From contig CAKUZG010000016.1 of NCBI GenBank assembly GCA_934717805.1, positions 1 to 15,808 of the forward strand: DNA of 15,808 nt. Direction: 5' to 3'. Every line of letters starts with the position of its first letter. The stretch's first letter is position 1. Under the pieces are notes generated by a model. That model was not told where the DNA came from, ran no database searches, and saw only the letters and a program-made list of their open reading frames with translations. Positions 1 to 6,458 of the stretch are shown in pieces. The position numbers and the translations under genes were made by a program. The DNA comes from an uncultured Candidatus Saccharibacteria bacterium. GTDB taxonomy: Bacteria > Patescibacteriota > Saccharimonadia > Saccharimonadales > Saccharimonadaceae.

Positions 1-1328
1 CTGCAGTAACTGCGCCTGAAGCAACGACTACTACAACAACTCCCGCAACAAATGCGACGACTACTGCAGCTGAAACTCCAAAAGTCGAAAACAAAGCGAC
101 TGAAATCACAAAATCTGGGGATGAAATTACAGTAAAAAACCCAGAAGTGAAAATTGAGCAGCCAAATGGAAATGGGTTGTATTCACCTTTTAAGGTAGAA
201 TATAAAAACATCAAGTTTGCCGATAATATGGCAATTAACGAAGGTGATAAAGTTATTTTTACTTTACCACAAGAAGTAAAACTTCAGACAAGTTATACAT
301 TTGATGTTTTTAACCCTGAAAAATTAGTCGTCGGTAAGGCAACCGCTGACGCAAGCGTTGGCAAGATTGTTACTGTGTTTAATGACTATTTCAAGACTCA
401 TCCACTTAATAAGCAAATGAGCCTTGAACTAGACACAAGTTGGACGAGCAAGGTTGAAGCAGGAAAACCTGTTACAGCCAACTTTAACGGTACGCTAGTG
501 ACTGTAAATATTGGTGAAAAACAAGAAATCAAAAAAGATGAATTGATTTCGAAATGGGGAGCTCAGGACAAAGATGATCCAACGATTATTAATTGGTCAG
601 TTCGTGTTAATTACGCAAAACGCGTATTGAATTACGTGAAATTGATCGATACAATGAGTGATAATCAGAAATTGATCGACAATTATTTCGTAATTGAAAA
701 TGTGGAAAGCGTCGATCCTTGGGTTACTAAAGGTGATGCGATGAATTTAGTTAAATCCATGACTAAATCTGAACACGGTTTCGAAATTAAGATGGATCAC
801 CTGGATCATATGATCTATATGTATTACCGTACTAAATTGACAAAATCAGTGGCTGAAAGTACAAATCCTACAAATAAGATTGAACTTAAAGCTGAAACTG
901 ATGGGGCAATTTCGAGTATGAAAATTCAACTCGTAGGCGGTAAAGGTGATGCCTCTGGTGAAAATAAACCAGAGACACCAAAAGTTCCGGAAAAACCTAA
1001 AGGGGATAAACCTAAAAAGGATGAACCTAAGGAAAATCCTAAAAAAGATCCTAAAAAGGATGAACCTAAGGAAAATCCTAAAAAAGATCCTAAAAAGGAT
1101 GAACCTAAGGAAAATCCTAAAAAAGACGAACCTAAGAAAGTTCAAAAACAAGAAACTGTCAAGGTTCCAGTTAAATATTCTACTGTCACTCAAAAACCAG
1201 CAGCAAAAACATTACCACATACTGGCGAATCTAGCTCTAATTTTGCAGCCTTCGTTGGTGGAGTGTTAGCTACTATTGCAGTATCTTTTGGCTTAAAAGC
1301 TAAAAACACTAAAAAAGAAACTGAGTAA
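1..1328 (+). CDS. LPXTG-anchored Cna/Sdr-like surface adhesin, 5'-truncated by the window edge
   Basis: The reading frame is open from base 3 to the TAA at 1326-1328 (441 codons visible), so the gene starts before the window and its signal peptide is not seen; the GTG at 147 is only an internal codon. Visible order: a Thr/Ala-rich linker (residues 1-35); two beta-rich domains (about 50-300) resembling the N1/N2 Ig-like modules of Cna/Sdr adhesins, with the typical 'GDKVIFTLP' strand and 'INWSVRVN' opening of the second module; a Pro/Lys/Asp/Glu stalk with a 13-residue repeat (about 320-380); then a sorting signal, LPHTG at 404-408, a hydrophobic segment and a Lys/Arg-rich tail. By family knowledge a sortase cleaves between T and G and attaches the protein to the cell surface. 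Inferred role: adhesion, possibly to the host bacterium of an epibiont. The fold assignment rests on pattern only; the sorting signal is clear. Confidence 0.85.
   Translation, partial: AVTAPEATTTTTTPATNATTTAAETPKVENKATEITKSGDEITVKNPEVKIEQPNGNGLYSPFKVEYKNIKFADNMAINEGDKVIFTLPQEVKLQTSYTFDVFNPEKLVVGKATADASVGKIVTVFNDYFKTHPLNKQMSLELDTSWTSKVEAGKPVTANFNGTLVTVNIGEKQEIKKDELISKWGAQDKDDPTIINWSVRVNYAKRVLNYVKLIDTMSDNQKLIDNYFVIENVESVDPWVTKGDAMNLVKSMTKSEHGFEIKMDHLDHMIYMYYRTKLTKSVAESTNPTNKIELKAETDGAISSMKIQLVGGKGDASGENKPETPKVPEKPKGDKPKKDEPKENPKKDPKKDEPKENPKKDPKKDEPKENPKKDEPKKVQKQETVKVPVKYSTVTQKPAAKTLPHTGESSSNFAAFVGGVLATIAVSFGLKAKNTKKETE
1011..1127 (+). repeat. Three tandem 39-bp repeats encoding the adhesin stalk
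   Basis: Three back-to-back copies of a 39-bp unit begin at 1011, 1050 and 1089. They encode the 13-residue unit PKKDEPKENPKKD and are identical apart from a final T-to-C change in the third copy. A partial fourth unit follows. Near-identity at the DNA level indicates recent expansion and a likelihood of length variation between strains. The product is a charged, proline-rich stalk that would hold the ligand-binding domains away from the envelope. Confidence 0.95.
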
Positions 1329-1362
1329 ACATTCAGTTTAAGCACATTTTCTATCACCAATT

Positions 1363-1388
1363 ATCGCCCTGGAAAGGGTGATTTTTTT
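1363..1388 (+). terminator. Rho-independent terminator of the adhesin gene
   Basis: The 8-bp stem ATCGCCCT / AGGGTGAT (one G-U pair) encloses a GGAA tetraloop and runs straight into seven T residues. It lies 34 bases after the adhesin stop codon. Confidence 0.9.
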
Positions 1389-1410
1389 ATTTCTTAATTT
1401 CGAAAAACCC

Positions 1411-1466
1411 TTTTAAGCAAACTTTAAGCCAATTCCAAGCCAAAGTTAAGACTGTTTCGCTATAAT
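1411..1466 (+). promoter_or_regulatory. Promoter with four 11-bp-spaced direct repeats (OmpR/PhoB-type operator)
   Basis: The hexamer TTAAGC recurs at 1413 and 1424, as CCAAGC at 1435 and as TTAAGA at 1446, each exactly 11 bp from the last. The fuller unit is close to NTTTAAGCCAA. A consensus -10 TATAAT sits at 1461-1466, nine bases after the last repeat, and no -35 box is visible at the right distance. This layout matches class II activation by OmpR/PhoB-family response regulators, which bind 11-bp direct repeats in place of a -35 element. It probably controls the ABC exporter genes at 1498-3727. No regulator gene lies in this window. Confidence 0.7.
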
Positions 1467-1497
1467 AAATTTTGAAAGTTAAGAAAGAAAGGAATTT

Positions 1498-3060
1498 ATG
1501 AATTTTATCAAACGAGCTTGGCTTCATCTGAAAGCCAAAAAAGGTAAAACTGGCTTGCTAATTCTGATAAACTCGGCGATTTTGGTTTTTGTGATGAGTG
1601 GACTCACCATTAAATCGGCGGCGGATGCAGCAATTCAGAATGCCAAAAACGAAGCAGGCGCGAGCGTCACGCTTCAAGTCAATCGCGAATCAATGATGAA
1701 GAAAAATCAATCGAGTAGCAGTTCAAATTCGAACGAACCACCAAAGATGGAAATGACGCCAATTTCACTTTCGGTAGCGCAAAAAATTGCTAAAATGAAC
1801 GGCGTAAAAAGTTATTCGTTCATTTCAACCACAACAGCAAGCGCGGGAAACGGAATTAAAGCGATTTCTTCAAGTGAAAATTCAAGCAGTTCAAACTCGA
1901 ACGATTCAAAACAATTTGGTGGCCGAGGCCCAGAAATTCAAGGAGATTTCACAGTTGCTGGTGTAAATGCAACTTCAACTTATAGCGAATTCACCAAGGG
2001 CACAAACACGATAACTTCGGGCGCAGGAATTACAAGTTCAACTAGTGATAACGAAGCCGTAATCGAAGAAAGCCTTGCGAGCGCAAATAATCTTAAGGTT
2101 GGTTCGACTTTCGAAATCACCGCAACAGTGAATAGCGAAACGAAAACCTTCAAGCTAAAAGTTGTAGGAATTTACAAATCGAGTGCAAGTATTGATTCGG
2201 CACAAGTTCGAAATACCGCAATGAATCCTTCGAACAAAATCTTTGTGAATCTCGCAACCGCAAATACAATGAAAGGAACGAGTGACACGGTTGATTCAGC
2301 AGTATTTAATATTTCGAACCCCGAAAATCTCTCAAACTTCGCGAGTGAAGCTAAGGGTGGAATTGACACCTCAAAATATCAAATTGTAACTAGCGACGAA
2401 ATTTACAAACAAATGCTTCAACCGTTAAATAACGTTTCAACATTTGCACAAAATATCGTAATTCTCGTGGCAATTGCCGGTGCAGTAATCTTAACCCTAA
2501 TCGTAATTTTAAGCATTCGCGAAAGGCGTTACGAAATTGGCGTTTTGATGAGCCTTGGTGAATCACGGTTGAAAATTATCGGTCAATTCTTCATTGAACT
2601 TCTCGCCGTAAGTGGAGTTTCGATTATTATCGCAAGCATTGCTGGAAACTTTGTCGGAAACGCAATCGGTAGCCAATTATTAGCTCAACAGAATTCTTCA
2701 AGCTCTTCACAAATGGAACGGGGCGAACCTGACGGTGCTGGTGGTCCTGGCGAAATGAATTCTTCAAGCTCGAGCGAAGGTAAATCAAACAACGGCGAAA
2801 ATTCGAATAATTCAAACAGCTCAACAAGCAAATCTGGCGGAAATTCGAAACGACACAAACCACAAGGAATGGGCGGCCCAATGGGCGAAATGATGGGAAC
2901 CATGGGCGGTTCGGCTGAAATCGACAAGCTCGACATCAAACAAAGCCCAGCCGACATCGCAAAACTTGGCGGAATTGCAATTCTCATCACGTTTATTTCA
3001 ACAATTTTGGCAAGTATTAGCATCGTAAAACTTAAACCAAAAGAAATTTTAACAAATTAG
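1498..3060 (+). CDS. MacB/FtsX-type ABC transporter permease with low-complexity external loops
   Basis: Membrane subunit of a MacB-type exporter, 520 residues. TM1 is at about 19-38, followed by a large extracytoplasmic domain (40-310). The FtsX core follows: TM2 about 319-340, the coupling segment 'RERRYEIGVLMSLG' (341-354), TM3 about 363-388, and TM4 about 488-511 before a short tail. Unusually, about 90 residues separate TM3 and TM4 (398-487). They are rich in Ser, Asn and Gly and end in a Met/Gly-rich stretch at 458-471. Two further Ser runs occur at 72-76 and 124-134. The ATG at 1498 is preceded by AAAGGAA. The ATPase gene follows after 7 bp, so the pair forms one exporter, probably under the 11-bp-repeat promoter upstream. 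The substrate is unknown: peptide, antibiotic, lipid and metal are all possible. Confidence 0.88.
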   Translation: MNFIKRAWLHLKAKKGKTGLLILINSAILVFVMSGLTIKSAADAAIQNAKNEAGASVTLQVNRESMMKKNQSSSSSNSNEPPKMEMTPISLSVAQKIAKMNGVKSYSFISTTTASAGNGIKAISSSENSSSSNSNDSKQFGGRGPEIQGDFTVAGVNATSTYSEFTKGTNTITSGAGITSSTSDNEAVIEESLASANNLKVGSTFEITATVNSETKTFKLKVVGIYKSSASIDSAQVRNTAMNPSNKIFVNLATANTMKGTSDTVDSAVFNISNPENLSNFASEAKGGIDTSKYQIVTSDEIYKQMLQPLNNVSTFAQNIVILVAIAGAVILTLIVILSIRERRYEIGVLMSLGESRLKIIGQFFIELLAVSGVSIIIASIAGNFVGNAIGSQLLAQQNSSSSSQMERGEPDGAGGPGEMNSSSSSEGKSNNGENSNNSNSSTSKSGGNSKRHKPQGMGGPMGEMMGTMGGSAEIDKLDIKQSPADIAKLGGIAILITFISTILASISIVKLKPKEILTN

Positions 3061-3067
3061 GAGGCGA

Positions 3068-3727
3068 ATGTTAGAAGTAGAAAATTTAAGTTATTGGTAC
3101 CAAAATCGAGACGATTTCCTTTTCGAAAATGAGAATTTACAGTTCGAAAAAGGCAAGGTTTATGCGATTTTAGGTCAATCAGGGAGCGGGAAAACCACTT
3201 TTCTCTCGCTCCTGGCGGGGCTAGATTCCCCAAAAGAAGGTAAAATTAAACTAAACGGTAAAACGATTGAAAAGATTGGCTTAACGAACTTTCGAAAAAG
3301 CAAAGTTTCTACGATTTTTCAAGCGTATAACCTTTTACCTTATATGACCGCACGACAAAACGTGCAAACCGCGCTGGAAATTTCGGGTAAAAATTCAGCA
3401 AAAAACATCGAAGGGCTTTTTGAAGAGGCGGGAATTTCGAAAGATTTAATCGATAAACCTGTTTCGCGACTTTCGGGTGGACAGCAACAGCGTGTTGCGA
3501 TCGTGCGCGCACTAGCAACTGGCAACGAGATTATTATCGCCGATGAGCCAACCGGAAACCTTGACGAAAAAACTACTGGTGAAATTGTAAAAATCTTTAA
3601 AAAAATCGCACACCAAAATGATAAAATTGTAATTATCGTGACTCATGAACGCGAAGTTGCAGCAGAATCGGACGTGGTTTTTGAACTCAAAAAACGCAAA
3701 TTCAACAGAGTTGAGGCGATTGCATAA
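3068..3727 (+). CDS. ABC transporter ATP-binding protein (MacB/LolD-like)
   Basis: Cytoplasmic ATPase partner of the upstream permease, 219 residues, the usual length for a LolD/MacB-type nucleotide-binding subunit. All motifs are present: Walker A GQSGSGKT (36-43), Q-loop Q85, signature LSGGQQQR (135-142), Walker B IIIADEP (155-161), D-loop GNLD (163-166) and switch His193. The ATG at 3068 is preceded by GGAGG, whose first G is the last base of the permease stop codon; this indicates tight translational coupling. In this family ATP binding and hydrolysis drive conformational change of the FtsX-type permease. An inverted repeat and then a terminator follow the stop codon. Confidence 0.93.
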   Translation: MLEVENLSYWYQNRDDFLFENENLQFEKGKVYAILGQSGSGKTTFLSLLAGLDSPKEGKIKLNGKTIEKIGLTNFRKSKVSTIFQAYNLLPYMTARQNVQTALEISGKNSAKNIEGLFEEAGISKDLIDKPVSRLSGGQQQRVAIVRALATGNEIIIADEPTGNLDEKTTGEIVKIFKKIAHQNDKIVIIVTHEREVAAESDVVFELKKRKFNRVEAIA

Positions 3728-3733
3728 AAAATG

Positions 3734-3776
3734 CTTTCGAAATCTTCAGCCCACCCCTCAATAAAGATTTCGAAAG
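3734..3776. repeat. Perfect 13-bp inverted repeat containing TTTCGAAA in both arms
   Basis: CTTTCGAAATCTT (3734-3746) is repeated as its exact reverse complement at 3764-3776 across a 17-base loop. On the plus strand no T-run follows. On the minus strand the hairpin is followed by CATTTTTTATG, so it could terminate antisense transcription. It may also stabilise the 3' end of the exporter mRNA. Each arm holds one copy of the octamer TTTCGAAA that is over-represented in this window. Confidence 0.8.
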
Positions 3777-3808
3777 TAAAAAACTAAATAAAACTCATTT
3801 TCTCCACC

Positions 3809-3839
3809 AAAAGCTCGAATCTAACAGGTTCGGGCTTTT
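3809..3839 (+). terminator. Rho-independent terminator, possibly bidirectional, after the ABC exporter
   Basis: An 11-bp stem, AAAAGCTCGAA / TTCGGGCTTTT with one G-U pair, encloses a 9-base loop and ends in TTTTATTT. The A-run on the left arm would serve as a U-run for minus-strand transcription. It separates the exporter genes from the topA promoter, which begins three bases later. Confidence 0.8.
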
Positions 3840-3841
3840 AT

Positions 3842-3870
3842 TTGCACAAAATTATTTAAAGTGATAAAAT
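3842..3870 (+). promoter_or_regulatory. topA promoter, extended -10 type
   Basis: TTGCAC (3842-3847), a 17-base spacer and TAAAAT (3865-3870) preceded by TGA, making an extended -10. Transcription would start near 3877, about 5 bases before the topA ATG at 3882. The GTG at 3861 lies inside the promoter, which argues against it as the start codon. No Shine-Dalgarno sequence precedes the ATG, so the mRNA appears nearly leaderless. Confidence 0.7.
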
Positions 3871-3881
3871 ATATTAAGCTT

Positions 3882-6260
3882 ATGAAGAATTTAGTAATCG
3901 TAGAGAGCCCAGCCAAGGCGAAAACTATCGAAAAATATCTCGGTAAAGATTTTACAGTAATGTCCAGCGTTGGACACATTCGCCAAATTGCTAAAAAAAA
4001 TAAAGCCGGCGGGCGACCAATTGAAACAAATAATAAATATAAAATTACTTTTGAAGTTGATCCAGGAAAAAAGAAAGTTGTGAGCGAACTTCGAAAAGCT
4101 GTGAAGGCGGCAGATGAAGTCTGGCTTGCAACCGATGAAGACCGCGAAGGAGAAGCGATTGCTTGGCACCTTTGCGACGTCTTAAAATTAAACCCCGAAA
4201 CAACCAAGCGGATCGTTTTTCACGAAATTACAAAATCTGCAATCGAGAATGCGATTAAAAATCCGCGAAAAATCGACATGAAAATGGTCGAAGCTCAACA
4301 AACTCGCCAAACTTTGGACTGGCTAGTTGGTTTTGATTTGAGCCCAGTTGTGTGGCGAAAAGTCCCAGGCGGAAAAAGTGCCGGTCGCGTGCAAAGCCCA
4401 GCAGTAAAACTGCTTGTAGAACGCGAACGGGAAATTGAAAAATTTGGTGCAAAAAGTTCATTTAAAATTACGGGCGAATTTATCGTGCCAAATTCTGGCG
4501 AAATTCTAAAAGCCGAACTTAACAAAAAATTCGAAACCGAAAAATCTGCAACCGATTTTCTCGAAAGCCTAAAAACAGCGAACTTTAAAGTTGCAAGTGT
4601 TTCGAAAACTCCCGGCACCCGCAATCCAAGCGCGCCTTTTACAACTTCAACACTTCAACAAGAGGCCAACGCAAGGCTCGGTTTTTCAGCCAAAAGCACA
4701 ATGGCGGCGGCACAAAAGCTTTATCAATCTGGTAAAATCACCTATATGCGAACCGACAGCGTGAATTTGAGTAGCTTTGCAATTGCTTCAAGCGCAGATT
4801 TTATTAAGAAAAAATTTGGCGAAAAATATCATAAAGCGCGAAAATTCACTACAAAATCCGCTGGAGCACAAGAGGCCCACGAGGCTATTCGACCAACAAA
4901 AATTGAAAACGAAAAAGTTTCTACCAGCCAAGATTTACAGAAAATCTACACATTAATTCGCAACCGAACGCTTGCTAGCCAAATGGCGCCGGCACAAATC
5001 GAGAAAACTACTGTTAAAATTGAAATTTCGAACCAAGAATATTATTTTGAAGCAAAAGGTGAAGTTGTTGTTTTTGATGGATTCTTAAAAGTTTATTCAA
5101 ATAGCAAAAAAGATGAATTTTTGCCAGAACTCACCAATGGCGATAGTTTGAATTTTAACAAAATTATTGCGAAAGAAGTTTTCTCGCGTCCACCAGCCCG
5201 CTACAGTGAAGGCTCGCTCGTGAAAAAACTCGAAGATCTAGGAATTGGTCGCCCTTCAACTTACGCCACAATTTTGGACACAATTCAAGCACGTGGCTAC
5301 GCCGCAAAAGGTGAAGGCGAAGGTAAACCTCGCGACGCAATTCAAATTTCACTTTCGAAAAATGAAATCAACCGAGAAATTGTTCAAGAAAAAACTGGTT
5401 CTACTAAAGGTAAACTCCTCCCAACAGCAAGCGGAGAAGTTTTAAGCGACTTCTTAAACGATTATTTCAATCAAGTTGTAGATTACGGCTGGACAGCAAA
5501 TCTCGAGAACGACTTCGATAAAATTGCTATTGGCGATGAAAATCGGCTCGAAGTTCTTGATAATTTTTATAAGCCTTTCCATAAATTAATTATGGAATCC
5601 GGCGAGATTGATCGCAACGCTGTGGCGCCTGCTCGCGAACTTGGAATTGATCCAAAAACTGGCCGAAAAGTTTTTGCACGCTTTGGTCGTTTTGGCCCAA
5701 TGATTCAGTTGGGTGACAATAAAGTTGAGGGTGAAGAAGTTAAATTTGCACCAATGCCTGCTGGTGAAAAAATCGAAACCGTCTCGCTTGAAAACGCACT
5801 AAAAATGTTCCTTCTTCCACGCCATGTGGGAAAAACCGCCGACGGCAAAGAAATTACTTCGAATATTGGTCAATATGGCCCTTACATTAAGGTTGAAAAT
5901 ACTTTCGTAAGCATCAAACCGATGTCGCCGTTTGAAATTACCGAAACTGAAGCACAAATGCTTTATGAAGAAAAATTAAAGGCTGACGAGAAAAAAGTGC
6001 TTAAAAAGTTTAAAAATGGAATTAAAATTTCTCGTGGTGGTTTTGGTCGAAAATATATCGCTGACGATGAAATTAAAGCATTGCTACCAAAAGGTTTAGA
6101 TGTTGAAAAAATTACCGAAAAACAAGCAAGTGAATTGATTGAAGTTGCAAAATCACGAAAATCTGGCAAAAAAACCACAGCCAAAAAGTCAACTAAGCGA
6201 AAAATAACTTCGAAAAATACTAAAAAATCTGTTTCGAAAACGAAAAAATCCGAAAAATAG
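3882..6260 (+). CDS. topA: DNA topoisomerase I (type IA)
   Basis: Relaxes negatively supercoiled DNA through a transient 5'-phosphotyrosine link; acts on the nucleoid. The ATG at 3882 gives the family-typical opening MKNLVIVESPAKAKTIEKYLG and 792 residues. The Toprim domain has Glu8 and the acidic triad D85, D87, E89 in 'ATDEDREGE'. The catalytic Tyr288 and Arg290 lie in 'ITYMRTDS'. The core ends with 'RPPARYSEGSLVKKLEDLGIGRPSTYA' style motifs (about 440-470). The C-terminus holds TopA-C repeats ('LGIDPKTGRKVFARFGRFGP', then 'NIGQYGPYIKV', then 'RGGFGRKYI') and a Lys-rich tail (about 757-792). No zinc-finger cysteine clusters are seen, unlike the E. coli enzyme but like several Actinobacteria and CPR. 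Monocistronic, with its own promoter and terminator. Such tails usually bind DNA non-specifically. Confidence 0.97.
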   Translation: MKNLVIVESPAKAKTIEKYLGKDFTVMSSVGHIRQIAKKNKAGGRPIETNNKYKITFEVDPGKKKVVSELRKAVKAADEVWLATDEDREGEAIAWHLCDVLKLNPETTKRIVFHEITKSAIENAIKNPRKIDMKMVEAQQTRQTLDWLVGFDLSPVVWRKVPGGKSAGRVQSPAVKLLVEREREIEKFGAKSSFKITGEFIVPNSGEILKAELNKKFETEKSATDFLESLKTANFKVASVSKTPGTRNPSAPFTTSTLQQEANARLGFSAKSTMAAAQKLYQSGKITYMRTDSVNLSSFAIASSADFIKKKFGEKYHKARKFTTKSAGAQEAHEAIRPTKIENEKVSTSQDLQKIYTLIRNRTLASQMAPAQIEKTTVKIEISNQEYYFEAKGEVVVFDGFLKVYSNSKKDEFLPELTNGDSLNFNKIIAKEVFSRPPARYSEGSLVKKLEDLGIGRPSTYATILDTIQARGYAAKGEGEGKPRDAIQISLSKNEINREIVQEKTGSTKGKLLPTASGEVLSDFLNDYFNQVVDYGWTANLENDFDKIAIGDENRLEVLDNFYKPFHKLIMESGEIDRNAVAPARELGIDPKTGRKVFARFGRFGPMIQLGDNKVEGEEVKFAPMPAGEKIETVSLENALKMFLLPRHVGKTADGKEITSNIGQYGPYIKVENTFVSIKPMSPFEITETEAQMLYEEKLKADEKKVLKKFKNGIKISRGGFGRKYIADDEIKALLPKGLDVEKITEKQASELIEVAKSRKSGKKTTAKKSTKRKITSKNTKKSVSKTKKSEK

Positions 6261-6290
6261 TAGTTAATATTTTATTATAAGCGCAAGCAC

Positions 6291-6335
6291 AATGACATAA
6301 AAGTTTAAAAAATAAATTTTTATGTCATTTTTTAT
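6291..6335 (+). terminator. Rho-independent terminator of topA
   Basis: AATGACATAAAA (6291-6302) pairs perfectly with TTTTATGTCATT (6318-6329). The stem can extend to about 17 bp, with one G-U pair and an A5 loop. A T-run follows (6328-6333), with more T-rich sequence up to 6343. It lies 30 bases after the topA stop codon. Confidence 0.8.
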
Positions 6336-6361
6336 TGTTTTTTACAATTTTGTGGTATAAT
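6335..6361 (+). promoter_or_regulatory. Extended -10 promoter (P1) for the sigma4/HARE gene
   Basis: TATAAT at 6356-6361 is preceded by TGG, forming an extended -10. A weak -35 (TTGTTT, 6335-6340) sits 15 bases upstream. Transcription would begin near 6368, leaving a leader of about 90 nt before the ATG at 6459. Confidence 0.6.
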
Positions 6362-6380
6362 ATAAATAAAGAAGAGATAA

Positions 6381-6413
6381 ATGGTATTGACAATCTGTAA
6401 GTATTATTTATAA
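6381..6413 (+). CDS. Possible 10-codon leader peptide (uORF)
   Basis: ATG at 6381 to TAA at 6411-6413 would encode MVLTICKYYL. It is preceded by the purine-rich GAAGAG (6371-6376) and lies within the leader expected from promoter P1. Its last codons overlap the palindrome at 6401-6420, which is followed by TTCGTTTTTA. Ribosome position on this uORF could therefore influence the hairpin, as in attenuation. The ORF is short enough to arise by chance, and it overlaps the -35 box of an alternative promoter. Confidence 0.3.
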   Translation: MVLTICKYYL

Positions 6414-6420
6414 ATAATAC
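6387..6420 (+). promoter_or_regulatory. Second promoter (P2) overlapped by a perfect 20-bp palindrome
   Basis: A consensus TTGACA (6387-6392), a 16-base spacer and TATAAA (6409-6414) make a plausible second promoter. A perfect palindrome, GTATTATTTA followed by its reverse complement (6401-6420), covers the spacer and -10. It could be the operator of a dimeric regulator, perhaps the downstream DNA-binding protein itself, or the DNA form of an AU-rich RNA hairpin. The palindrome is certain; its role is inferred. Confidence 0.55.
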
Positions 6421-6458
6421 TTCGTTTTTATAGTAATATTAATTTTAATAAGGGAATT

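Noticed and set aside
147..149. GTG as start codon of the adhesin gene
   Set aside because: The frame is open upstream to the window edge, there is no ribosome-binding site, and the adhesin needs a signal peptide, so the gene begins outside the window.
846..1193. 115-codon minus-strand ORF rich in Phe, Arg and Leu
   Set aside because: It is the antisense shadow of the Lys/Pro/Glu repeat region of the adhesin, with no ribosome-binding site.
3861..3863. GTG as an upstream start for topA
   Set aside because: It lies within the extended -10 promoter, and the ATG at 3882 gives the family-typical MKNLVIVESPAK start.
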